Part shown: in pieces, positions 20,501-27,368 of the stretch
How positions within the stretch are numbered: the first letter of the stretch is position 1
Layout of the letters: each line of letters begins with the position of its first letter
NCBI GenBank assembly: GCA_032718475.1
Contig: JAUCBJ010004437.1
Span: forward strand, 22,939-86,938
DNA from: Nemertoderma westbladi
Taxonomy: Eukaryota; Xenacoelomorpha; Nemertodermatida; Nemertodermatidae
Reading direction: 5' to 3'
Length of the DNA: 64,000 nt
Made by a program: the position numbers and the translations under genes
Notes under the pieces: generated by a model
Database searches by the model: none
What the model saw: the letters and a program-made list of their open reading frames with translations, nothing else
Told to the model about the DNA's origin: nothing

Positions 20501-22044
20501 CTCAATCCTATTTCTTCGGCTACCCATTCCTCTACTAATGTGAAGGCAGCTCCGCTATCAACCAGCATCAGTGTTGTTACTGATCGATTGCCTTCCCCGA
20601 TCACTCGTACTGGTACTACTCCAAGTAGCACTGTTCCTCTCTTCTTCGCCCCTACTGTGCTCGTTGCCATCGTCTGGCCTCTCCTTTGGCCAAACTTGAC
20701 CGGCTTCTCTTGGCATTCCCTGGCCTTGTGTCCACTCTTCACACATCGCGAGCAGATTTTATTGCTCGACGCGTAATCTATCTGGTCTTGCCTCGGTAGC
20801 GCCTGCCAGTACCTGCAGTTCATGGTTTTATGAAGCGCATTTGCGTGTAACTGGCATTTGCTCTTTGGGTCGTAGCCCTCTTTATACAATGCATTGCGTA
20901 TCGCAGTTATGTTTGTACCAAAGTCCCTACTGTTCTTATTGACTGGATTTGGCCTACTGGACGTACTGGGGTTATGTTTATTCATGTTGTTATTGTTCCC
21001 CTGTCCGTCCCTTGATGTTGTCTTATCTTCGTTTGTCTGTGGACTTGCAGTCCCCTGCGTCGCTGCATATGGCAATGATTGCCTGAGTCTCGGTAACGCG
21101 TTCGATGTGTTGTGCTCTGGTTTTGGTCTATGGTAGTCTGTCTTTGGTCCCTTTCCCAGGCTGTCTTCACTATAGACTGGGTCCGTTATTAGTTCGGCCT
21201 CGTAATTTAAGAAGTTTGACATTTCTTCTAAACCTGGTTCCGCACCCTTCTTGTCTCGGGTGGAGAAAGCGATCTTCCTCCATTTGTTGCGCAGCCAGCT
21301 CGGTAGTGCCTGCGCTATCGTGGTGATGTTATTGGACGCGTTGAGCTCGTATGGCGCGTCTAGCGTCTTCAGCACGATCAGCGCCTTCTCGACTTTGTTA
21401 GCAAACGTCTTAATGCTAACGGGATTATCCTGTAGCCCACCCGATGTTATGCCTCTCAGCGTTTGCCTGATGATCTTGGCCGGGTGCCCGTATTCCCTAT
21501 CCAGTGCCCGCCATGCTGTCGTGAAGCCGCCCTCTATTCCCTGATATTGCCTCACGATGTTGTATGCTGGGCCTCCCGTGTACACATGTAGATACTTTAG
21601 GCACTCCGCCTGCGTCAAGTTTTTTGTTAGTATTTCGTTACTATACATTCGCCGAAACTGTAAGTATTCTTCCGGCCTGCTCCCATCGAATTTGAACGGT
21701 TCCGCGGGTGGTAATTCGATCCTCGTTTTCAACGCATCGATCAACGTGGCCATCCCCATTGCCTGCGCTTCTAATGGATTCGACGGGTGCTGTATAGTTT
21801 CCCCTGTCTGGTGCGGTTCGTCCGTCCTATTTCTTGATCTTCTCTGACTCGGATATGTCATCGGGGGTAGCGGCCCCCTCCATATGTCTGTGTCACACGA
21901 CCTGTTTTCGTCCAAGGGTTTCGTTGTTCTTGCTACCATCGGGGTATATTGTTGATATTGTGATGGGGGAATGTCACCCTGTCCCCCCCCCCCACCGGTA
22001 TGTCTGGTACTGGGGTTGATGTTAATACGTTGGGGCCCATGCAC
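17461..22044 (-). CDS. Gag-Pol polyprotein of element B (1527 aa)
   Basis: The order is clear. A DUF1759-type Gag lies at about 85-300 (EPFKFDGSRPEEYLQF, YLHVYTGGPAYNIV). Knuckles at about 397-445 include CSRCVKSGHKAREC. The retropepsin has LVDSGAAF at about 495-501. RT has CDIEGMFNQV at about 840 and YVDD at 919-922. RNase H has FSDASLEAYG at about 1105, ELTAARLG, YWTDSMVVLGW and PADLLSRG at about 1223. The integrase zinc domain has the H..H and CQTCRRAK pair near 1440-1475, then VDMFGPIKIK. The C-terminal end (FVCNNTRR) breaks off at the frame change into the integrase core. At the 5' end it overlaps the upstream Arg/Glu-rich ORF across a run of 11 C (21983-21993), so the Met used here may not be the biological start. 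Confidence 0.93.
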   Translation of the reverse strand: MHGPQRININPSTRHTGGGGGQGDIPPSQYQQYTPMVARTTKPLDENRSCDTDIWRGPLPPMTYPSQRRSRNRTDEPHQTGETIQHPSNPLEAQAMGMATLIDALKTRIELPPAEPFKFDGSRPEEYLQFRRMYSNEILTKNLTQAECLKYLHVYTGGPAYNIVRQYQGIEGGFTTAWRALDREYGHPAKIIRQTLRGITSGGLQDNPVSIKTFANKVEKALIVLKTLDAPYELNASNNITTIAQALPSWLRNKWRKIAFSTRDKKGAEPGLEEMSNFLNYEAELITDPVYSEDSLGKGPKTDYHRPKPEHNTSNALPRLRQSLPYAATQGTASPQTNEDKTTSRDGQGNNNNMNKHNPSTSSRPNPVNKNSRDFGTNITAIRNALYKEGYDPKSKCQLHANALHKTMNCRYWQALPRQDQIDYASSNKICSRCVKSGHKARECQEKPVKFGQRRGQTMATSTVGAKKRGTVLLGVVPVRVIGEGNRSVTTLMLVDSGAAFTLVEEWVAEEIGLRTRPSRMAVTTISSKDEILEMRTGRCAIAAVAPGCDYGATIDPIQVIESININARRPTNIEVEQYKFLDDIDFSIPDVDVRKVSIIVGMDCPTAHERMQTVFGEDKQSDPVAILTPFGWTLSGPIKSKIPFRMSETSGCMFAGTMQEMGDEGAEEQLKRLLRQDFEGLKETGVGTSVEDKQALQSVEESMTCDEGRYTIGMVWKLPKIPLPDNRGMVLTRLRKLKQTLKRSPEKNEYIHKTIKKYVEKGWAVELPVDEPNTDRTYYLPLHVALDPKKGKLRMVVDASAKTDGKCLNDYLLEGPNIYNSGIEVLLRFRNGKHAFTCDIEGMFNQVRVTEEDSDSQRFLWYNGEEEPPVIPAYKMVVQNMGAKSSSFTTTMAVRDTVKGKEDRYSSRAVDMIRRGFYVDDGMESGNTVEEILETGREVRDILKGSGFNLTKFQSSSEEFIKEIEDKKPESTMDNPTTAKGQDMAIKRTESQQKALGIVWDRKTDELKYQLSQEGADTHTKRGYVSYIARIYDPLGLASPLLVTGKQILKRVYKLKDEWDVEVPEDIKKQWSKWTGDLERMGTYNMPRVYFPDGNMTNLDLHMFSDASLEAYGAALYLVQREGPHKPRLAFSKAKSTPPDSASVPKLELTAARLGVRATAYLVDTIPNIVETHYWTDSMVVLGWLHNEKTRYPIFVANRVDEIRASTELERWHYCPTDENPADLLSRGVERHTFLKKEVLWQHGPQFLSDREAWPPMRKVDPGSEPVSEGEGDSEGEEIYSQMVREIRDVQPGRELCDNPTDKLLSYSSSWYKTKKLVAYWRAFGNFLAGVGKDKKTRTTIDLEGAAKAVIRYEQRKNYGDEVERVGNQQHLRRDSELITLSPQLNEDGILVMNSRVGYNNSIVVPPKPIIVPTGSPIVHQIIWDSHKSILHGGTNRTLTEIRRTYWVKQLRKKVKAVVGQCQTCRRAKKERAVQEMAPLPASRLRQHDPPFTHCGVDMFGPIKIKVMRHTEKRYGIIFVCNNTRR

Positions 22045-22913
22045 CTATCCGCAACAACTCCCCCCTCCCCTGGGTATATGTTATGTCCCTGCATGCTGTA
22101 GTCATACTGCTGTGCTGGTACCGATATAGGCCTATCAGCTTCTGGCCTACCCGCCGGTATGTATTCCGCGACTTCCGGGTTTAATTCCGTCGTTCGCGCT
22201 ATCCTATCGCCTATATAGCCTCTCTCAGTATGGCCTACGGTATGTGCAGTAAGGCCTATACTATGTCCTACAGTCTGCATGTGTTGTTCGGGATCGAAGT
22301 TTATTCTTCTTGAATAATCCTCCCCGCGGCTACCGTAATCTCGTCCGGAAGGTACATTCCGTCGGAAAGTTTCTCTCCGACCCCCCTCTCTACTGTTCTC
22401 ATCCTCGTACTGGCACATCGCGTACCCTTCTCTCGGCGTGCAATGCGCCTCGCCAGGTCGCATCTCTCCGGGGCGACGGCAATCTCCCGGAGTCCGACCC
22501 CACTGACTCTCCGTTCTCATCTCGACTACCGACGGCTCGCTGTCCGTCCTCGCTCTTCTATCGTTTGCGGCGATACTTCTACTACTGTCTTCCTTTCTTC
22601 TCCTATCAGTGGAATATTCCCGCTCGCGAGATCTCTCGTCGACCTCCCGGTTAAACCCCACTGTTCTTCTTTCCTCCTCTGGTCGGGCTCGACGCTCCGT
22701 CCGCCCTCTCGCGACGTCAACCTGTCCTTCCCTGCCCGGTCGCACGTCGCTGGGGATACTCGTAATCCCCCTATTACTTTCCGTCACCGGTTGTTGCGGT
22801 TTACCTATTTCGGCCCTCGCATTATCCGCTGACGGCTGTGGGACACTCTCTGCCCCCCCCCCCCTTCTCGCCGCTAACTCTCTGTTGTGGGGCCCTCGTA
22901 GCCCCCCCCCCAC
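21933..22913 (-). CDS. Arg/Glu-rich ORF of element B upstream of Gag
   Basis: This 326-residue frame is dominated by Arg, Glu, Asp and Ser, for example ERSREREYSTDRRRKEDSS, and has no recognised domain. It overlaps both neighbours in other frames, and both overlaps contain C runs on the plus strand: 10 C at 22902-22911 on the upstream side and 11 C at 21983-21993 on the downstream side. A third run of 12 C (22853-22864) lies inside it and encodes Gly. It is probably a middle segment of one long Gag precursor rather than a separate protein. The starting Met lies next to the homopolymer and is doubtful. Confidence 0.6.
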   Translation of the reverse strand: MGGGLRGPHNRELAARRGGGAESVPQPSADNARAEIGKPQQPVTESNRGITSIPSDVRPGREGQVDVARGRTERRARPEEERRTVGFNREVDERSREREYSTDRRRKEDSSRSIAANDRRARTDSEPSVVEMRTESQWGRTPGDCRRPGEMRPGEAHCTPREGYAMCQYEDENSREGGRRETFRRNVPSGRDYGSRGEDYSRRINFDPEQHMQTVGHSIGLTAHTVGHTERGYIGDRIARTTELNPEVAEYIPAGRPEADRPISVPAQQYDYSMQGHNIYPGEGGVVADRCMGPNVLTSTPVPDIPVGGGDRVTFPHHNINNIPRW

Positions 22914-23692
22914 TCGCTACATCTAACTTCGCTACCTCTTTCCCCGCTATTATATACCTCTCTAGTCGACACATCAACCCTACCACGGTCGGGTCTGTTC
23001 ACCCCCGCCTCTCCCTCTGCTATTGCGTGGCCTACCAGGCCCTCTACTCCCTCCCTACCAACCACGTGGCTTACCAGGCTCTCTGCTCCCTGTCTACTAA
23101 CTACGTGGCCCACCAGGCCCTCTGCTCCCTGTCTACTAACTACGTGGCCTACCAGGCCCTCTGCTCCCTGTCTACTAACTACGTGGCCTACCAGGCCCTC
23201 TGCTCCCTGTCTACTAACTACGTGGCCTACCAGGCCCTCTGCTCCCTGGTTATGTAGGCCCGACGTGTTTGCATTAATAGCACCTATATTAGAAACGGAA
23301 TCAATTTGCTCGTTTGAAACAAAACCATTTGCATTATTCTGCGCGACTACGTTATTTGAGTTATTTTGTAAATTCGGGCATGGGTCATTATTTAAATTAT
23401 TCGAATTATTTTGCGTAATTGCGTTATTTAAATTATTTTGTAGGTCCGAGTTCGGATTATTATTTTGATTATTTGAATTATTTTGCGTAACTACATCAAC
23501 ATTAGGATTATTTTCTACATTAGTATTGGGATTGTTCTGATTTAAATTTAAATTACTACCACTAGGCAAAGTATTTCCTGCAATAAAGGTTTGATTAGTG
23601 TTATCCCATACGGTACTATTAATATCAACAACGTCTACAGTACCAATATTATTATTACCCCCCCCCCCCCCCCCCCGTTCGTACGGTTGCAC
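22874..23692 (-). CDS. Asn-rich ORF with 13-residue repeats, element B
   Basis: This frame has 272 residues. It begins near a run of 19 C (Gly codons on the minus strand). Residues about 45-125 are very Asn-rich (QNNSNNQNNNPN and similar), a prion-like low-complexity composition. Residues about 145-225 hold about six copies of a 13-residue unit of the type QGAEGLVGHVVSR, encoded by 39-bp DNA repeats. No enzyme or nucleic-acid domain is seen. It may be part of a long Gag precursor that multimerises; this is inference from composition. It overlaps the coiled-coil ORF at 23635-23692 and the Arg/Glu-rich ORF at 22874-22913, each time at a homopolymer. Confidence 0.6.
   Translation of the reverse strand: MQPYERGGGGGGNNNIGTVDVVDINSTVWDNTNQTFIAGNTLPSGSNLNLNQNNPNTNVENNPNVDVVTQNNSNNQNNNPNSDLQNNLNNAITQNNSNNLNNDPCPNLQNNSNNVVAQNNANGFVSNEQIDSVSNIGAINANTSGLHNQGAEGLVGHVVSRQGAEGLVGHVVSRQGAEGLVGHVVSRQGAEGLVGHVVSRQGAESLVSHVVGREGVEGLVGHAIAEGEAGVNRPDRGRVDVSTREVYNSGERGSEVRCSEWGGGYEGPTTES
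23026..23249. repeat. 39-bp tandem repeat, about six copies
   Basis: The unit runs from 'cgtggcctaccaggccctc' through 'tgctccctgtctactaacta'. The three central copies are almost identical and the outer ones are diverged. It encodes the 13-residue repeat of the Asn-rich ORF. Confidence 0.9.
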
Positions 23693-25371
23693 CAGTCTTG
23701 AGTCTGTCGTGCGGTCCCTGTCAGTGGGGTATTAATAAATGTTTCTACGGCCCCCGGCTCCCTAAAAATACCCGAGCCGGCCCCGCTTTCAGACGGCGCT
23801 TTTCGCACGAGTTGCAACTCGTGCGCCCGTTTAATCTCATCTCCCGCAGACTCACTCTGTAGTCTCTCTATTTTCTTGTTTTCTCCCTCAGTCTCTGCCA
23901 CTCTTCTCTCACGCTCCCGGGTGTCCCTAATGGCCGACTCTGCAGCACTCTTAATACTCTCCCTTCGTCTCACTTCGCGCTCCTTACGTTCCTTTTCCTC
24001 TCTCGCCTCACGCTCCTTGCGTTCCGCCTCACGCTCCTTGCGTTCCCTTTCCTCCCTTGCCTCACGCTCCTTGCGTTCCCCTTCCTCTCTCGCCTCACGC
24101 TCCTTGCGTTCCTTTTCCATTCTCGCCTCACGCTCCTTGCGTTCCGCCTCACGCTCCTTGCGTTCCGCCTCACGCTCCTTGCGTTCCCTTTCCTCCCTTG
24201 CCTCACGCTCCTTGCGCCCCCTTTCCTCTCTCGCCTCACGCTCCCTACACTCCCTTTCCTCTATCTCATCATACTCCCTTAGGCTTTTCAAAGCCCTTTC
24301 GGCCCTCTCTCCTGTTTCTTTAAGCAATGCCGTTTCCCTCTCTAACCGCACTCTCCCTTCCTCTAGCCGTTCCTTCATTTCTCTATGATCTTTCGCTGCC
24401 ATGCTGAGACGATATTCGGCACCTATCTCTCTCACCGCTCTTCCTTTCGCGGAGGATGTAACAGACTTATCGGTTACGACGGATTTCCCCCGCCTTCCCG
24501 ACCTACTGATTTCCCCCCGCTTCCCGGAGCTTTCTCCGACCGACGAGGCCGAATCCTCGGGGTTAACCTCGGATTCGCCCCCTTCGGGTTCCCTCCAGCC
24601 TACTGGTTTTACTCCCCGGGCATCGACCAAGTATGGCCCTATGTACACTGACGCTGCACTAGGTTCCATACTCCCACACTCCCATAGTTCAAACAGTTCC
24701 CCGGCAATCCCGTGTGCTCTCGTTTCGGCTAGTTCTCTTTGCCCAAAACGTATTAGGTAATTTATGTGTCTATCCGACTCACCTAGTCGCTTTCTCAGTC
24801 TCACCTCGTCTACCTTCGCCCCTTCCTTCTTGGCGTCCTTTATCATCCTTCGGGTCGCGTTGTAGGCCCGTCGAAGTCGCTCTGATACCCCGACGTCCTC
24901 GTCGCCGACCTCTCCTCCGGCCCTCCGGGTTCGACGTCGTACCGGCGGCTCCACCGTCGCCGTTCCGGTGGGCCGTCCGTCGCCCTCGGCCTGTTGCTGG
25001 CCGGCGACATCGGTACCAATCTCTCCTCCGTCTCTTCGCGTCCGGCGTCGTACCGTCGGCCCCACCGTCGCCGTTTCGGTGGGCCGCTCGTCGCCCTCGG
25101 CCGGTAGCTGGCCGGCGACATCGGCGCGCCGTTCTCCGTCTCGTGTCGACTCGTCTCTTTCTCCCTCGACCTCGTTCTCTCTATCCTCCGGCTCGAGTCC
25201 CTCTCCTCTCAACTCGGATTCTGATTCCAGACGGTCCCCCTCATCTTGGACTTCCGGGTCACCCGTTACCGATGGCTCCGGCGTCGTGGGCCTATACCGC
25301 CTGGTCGCGGCCTCGCGGATCGTTTGATCTTCGTCCGGGGTCCGCGTCGGTGTCTCGCCCGATTCACTCAT
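23635..25371 (-). CDS. Charged coiled-coil ORF, first ORF of element B (578 aa)
   Basis: This is the first ORF after the 5' LTR; the ATG is 79 bp from the LTR edge. Residues 1-150 are acidic and Pro/Thr/Arg-rich and contain a duplicated segment (RPTETATVGPTVRRRTRR / RPTGTATVEPPVRRRTRR). A helical region follows at about 165-255 (VSERLRRAYNATRRMIKDA through FELWECGSM), then a long Glu/Arg/Lys coiled coil at about 330-500 built from EREAREERERKERE-like units. Element A has an ORF of similar place and character (27369..28844), so an extra coiled-coil protein ahead of Gag appears common to both. The C-terminal 10 residues after poly-Gly are probably frame-shifted. Confidence 0.75.
   Translation of the reverse strand: MSESGETPTRTPDEDQTIREAATRRYRPTTPEPSVTGDPEVQDEGDRLESESELRGEGLEPEDRENEVEGERDESTRDGERRADVAGQLPAEGDERPTETATVGPTVRRRTRRDGGEIGTDVAGQQQAEGDGRPTGTATVEPPVRRRTRRAGGEVGDEDVGVSERLRRAYNATRRMIKDAKKEGAKVDEVRLRKRLGESDRHINYLIRFGQRELAETRAHGIAGELFELWECGSMEPSAASVYIGPYLVDARGVKPVGWREPEGGESEVNPEDSASSVGESSGKRGEISRSGRRGKSVVTDKSVTSSAKGRAVREIGAEYRLSMAAKDHREMKERLEEGRVRLERETALLKETGERAERALKSLREYDEIEERECREREAREERGRKEREAREERERKEREAERKEREAERKEREARMEKERKEREAREEGERKEREAREERERKEREAERKEREAREEKERKEREVRRRESIKSAAESAIRDTRERERRVAETEGENKKIERLQSESAGDEIKRAHELQLVRKAPSESGAGSGIFREPGAVETFINTPLTGTARQTQDWCNRTNGGGGGGVIIILVL
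23658..23676. other. 19-C homopolymer at frame junction of element B
   Basis: This run (G in the coding sense) lies in the overlap of the 578-residue and 272-residue frames. Comparable runs mark the next two junctions (22902-22911 and 21983-21993). Frame continuity therefore depends on the exact length of each run. Confidence 0.85.
23980..24250. repeat. Imperfect short tandem repeats encoding the coiled coil
   Basis: Units of 'gcctcacgctccttgcgttcc' with inserted 'ctttcctctct' recur about 12 times. They encode alternating Glu/Arg/Lys on the minus strand. Antisense frames in the same place are shadows. Confidence 0.85.
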
Positions 25372-25450
25372 CTCGTTTGTGGCTGATGATTCGGCTAGCT
25401 AGGTTACAGTTCTTGATGTTCAACTAGGGCGGCAGCTCGGATTTAGTTAC

Positions 25451-25988
25451 TGTGACGGGATCCAGGAGGGATCCCGATTTATCCGATGTGGTATTTAGTC
25501 CACGCGTCCCCGCCGTGTATAAGAGTGAAATAAAGATAACTGAGTTCTGAAGTTCGGTGTATAATAATAGGTTATAGGATATAGATATATTGTGAATTAT
25601 ACGGTAGGCGGGATACGGTAACTAAAGTCCCATGATCCCCTAACTAAACTAATTGGCTGTACCCTACGCTAGCACTGCTGCACTGAGATAACTGAATCAC
25701 TGATTAATAGGTTATTGGTTATATTGCACGGTGGCCTTACTGCTACTCAATCGATGCCATTCCCCCCTCTGATTGGTTAATACCCTTGTTGGCGCCCCGT
25801 GGAGTATTCCCGTTCACTCCACCTATTTCCTCTGGGTTAGGGGTTTGGCCCCTGACCCTCTATTGTGTGCTTCCTTCCCACTCTTATTGGGATGGCACGA
25901 GTTGGTTAATTGCCCAATCTCGTGGCTCCCAATATTGCTTATCGGCTTATAACTTTATGGGGTGTTGGCGGGATTGAATAAGCTAACA
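25451..25988 (-). repeat. 5' LTR of element B
   Basis: It is 538 bp long and matches 11563..12100 with one visible difference. On the minus strand it begins TGTTAGC and ends CCCGTCACA. The first bases after it (gtaactaaatccgagctgcc) should hold the primer-binding site, but I do not see an obvious TGG start there. Confidence 0.95.
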
Positions 25989-27368
25989 TCGTCGTTGTTG
26001 TTCCATCATATATAACACTTTCTTATCCCAGCGTGTACCTACTCCACCCTTCGGTAAAGTAGAAGCCACTGCTCTAATAACCATAGCATTCTGATACTCA
26101 TGAGACTTACCTAGCCAATCTAATTGTCTGCAGATCTCCTGAATTTCATCGGAAAACTCTATAATTCCGCTGCTAATAAACTTTCGGGGCGCTACCAACT
26201 TTGCATACAAATACCCAGCTATGTTATTCCTATTACCATACCTGATGTTTCGTGTATCCCAAACTTGTCTTAATCCGTCTGGATGTCCAATAAACTTTAA
26301 CGCCATTAACTTGGGAGATCCTTCCAAGCACTCGATGAGGAATCTAAGTTTCTCTCCATTAGATAGCACAGAGTTCTGTATGTTATCTTTGTAATATTCA
26401 TTAAAAGGTAACCATTTCATCTCATCTCCATTGAACTTGACGATCTCTCCCACCTTTACCGCTTGCCGGGCTTCGGTTCTAGCCATTTGACGCGTAAAAC
26501 TTTCTTGGGCCATCGTGTTGTTTAATATCGAGTTATCGGTATATAAATTTCTCGGATTATGATCCGGTCTATAGGGAATATCATTATCAACAGGTCTATA
26601 ATTACCCTTAATAGGGTTCACTATAGGAGTTTCTACTTCGCTAGCAGTATAGATGCGTGTAGGCTCCACACCTTGCGCATGAGATACTTCAGACCTAACA
26701 GGTTGACACATTGTTACAGGGGGTGGTGGTATACCGTTTTGTGTATTTACTAATTTATCGCGTTCTAGCGCGATACTTTGCTGCACTTCTTGCAACTCTA
26801 GCCTACTTTCCCTTACTGTGCCCTTGAATTGCTGAACGGTCTCCTGCATCTGTCCGAGCAGGAGATCCATCCCCCGTCGTCTCTCATCCACCCATTCGAC
26901 CACCGAAGCGGGATTCGCCAACGTTGTAGCGGGCGGACAAGGGACAACGGGCGACAAATCATGAATATTTCGCTCAGAGTCCAGGGCATGAACTGTCTCA
27001 TGGGCTGTTCTGCTGGGCACAGGTAGCTTGGTACTGTGCAAAGGGAATTTAGAGGTAGGTTCAGGGAGTACAGGTGTCTCTACCACCGAAAGGGTGGCTT
27101 CGGGAACAGGCCTAATTATTTCAGGCTCATCTACTATAGTAGGGAGTCTCTCTATTGTAATTATTTGGTCTGTGGGTTCTGTACTACCTAAGTTGGTGTT
27201 ATTTAGTTGCCTTCTAACAGCTGGAGGCAAATCAGGCAATTTCTGACGGTGGGATGTTCTTTTACGTCTGCTTAGGTGAGATCTATTTCCTTTGCCTTCA
27301 GTATCGGTGGTATTGCCTTCCTCAGATGATGTATATCCCTGTCTTTTGGGAGTAGATCGATTCATCAT
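25983..27368 (-). CDS. Gag of element A (DUF1759-type), interrupted by element B (461 aa)
   Basis: Residues about 1-200 are Thr/Pro/Arg-rich. A short helical segment lies at about 165-215. The conserved BEL/Pao Gag region is at about 300-455 (IVKFNGDEMKWLPFNEYY, LIECLEGSPKLMALKFIG, then CRQLDWLG). The last Cys and the stop codon come from the LTR of B, so the native protein continued into the Pol ORF that now resumes at 11557. The ATG at 27368 follows directly on the TAG of ORF1 in the same phase (TAG ATG ATG), so it may be made by re-initiation or by read-through. Confidence 0.88.
   Translation of the reverse strand: MMNRSTPKRQGYTSSEEGNTTDTEGKGNRSHLSRRKRTSHRQKLPDLPPAVRRQLNNTNLGSTEPTDQIITIERLPTIVDEPEIIRPVPEATLSVVETPVLPEPTSKFPLHSTKLPVPSRTAHETVHALDSERNIHDLSPVVPCPPATTLANPASVVEWVDERRRGMDLLLGQMQETVQQFKGTVRESRLELQEVQQSIALERDKLVNTQNGIPPPPVTMCQPVRSEVSHAQGVEPTRIYTASEVETPIVNPIKGNYRPVDNDIPYRPDHNPRNLYTDNSILNNTMAQESFTRQMARTEARQAVKVGEIVKFNGDEMKWLPFNEYYKDNIQNSVLSNGEKLRFLIECLEGSPKLMALKFIGHPDGLRQVWDTRNIRYGNRNNIAGYLYAKLVAPRKFISSGIIEFSDEIQEICRQLDWLGKSHEYQNAMVIRAVASTLPKGGVGTRWDKKVLYMMEQQRRC
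25989..25993. repeat. Target-site duplication of element B, right copy
   Basis: The sequence tcgtc is identical to 11558-11562. Confidence 0.92.

Larger units (their letters stand above)
11563..25988 (-). mobile_element. BEL/Pao LTR retrotransposon B (inner element, about 14.4 kb)
   Basis: LTRs of 538 bp at 11563..12100 and 25451..25988 start TGTGACGG and end AGCTAACA, with a perfect 5-bp duplication. I find one difference between the LTRs (g/a at about 11734 and 25632), so insertion is very recent. Genes read on the minus strand, which makes the right LTR the 5' LTR. A run of seven G ending in 'gag' directly before the left LTR on the minus strand is a clear polypurine tract. Order from 5': charged coiled-coil ORF, Asn-rich ORF, Arg/Glu-rich ORF, Gag-Pol, integrase, a hairpin-rich tandem array, an exonuclease-zinc knuckle ORF, 3' LTR. 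The length is about twice that of a typical BEL/Pao element. Confidence 0.95.

Noticed and set aside
24057-24323. Plus-strand Pro/Ala/Cys-rich frame opposite the coiled coil
   Set aside because: Repeat-driven shadow of the minus-strand coiled-coil ORF.
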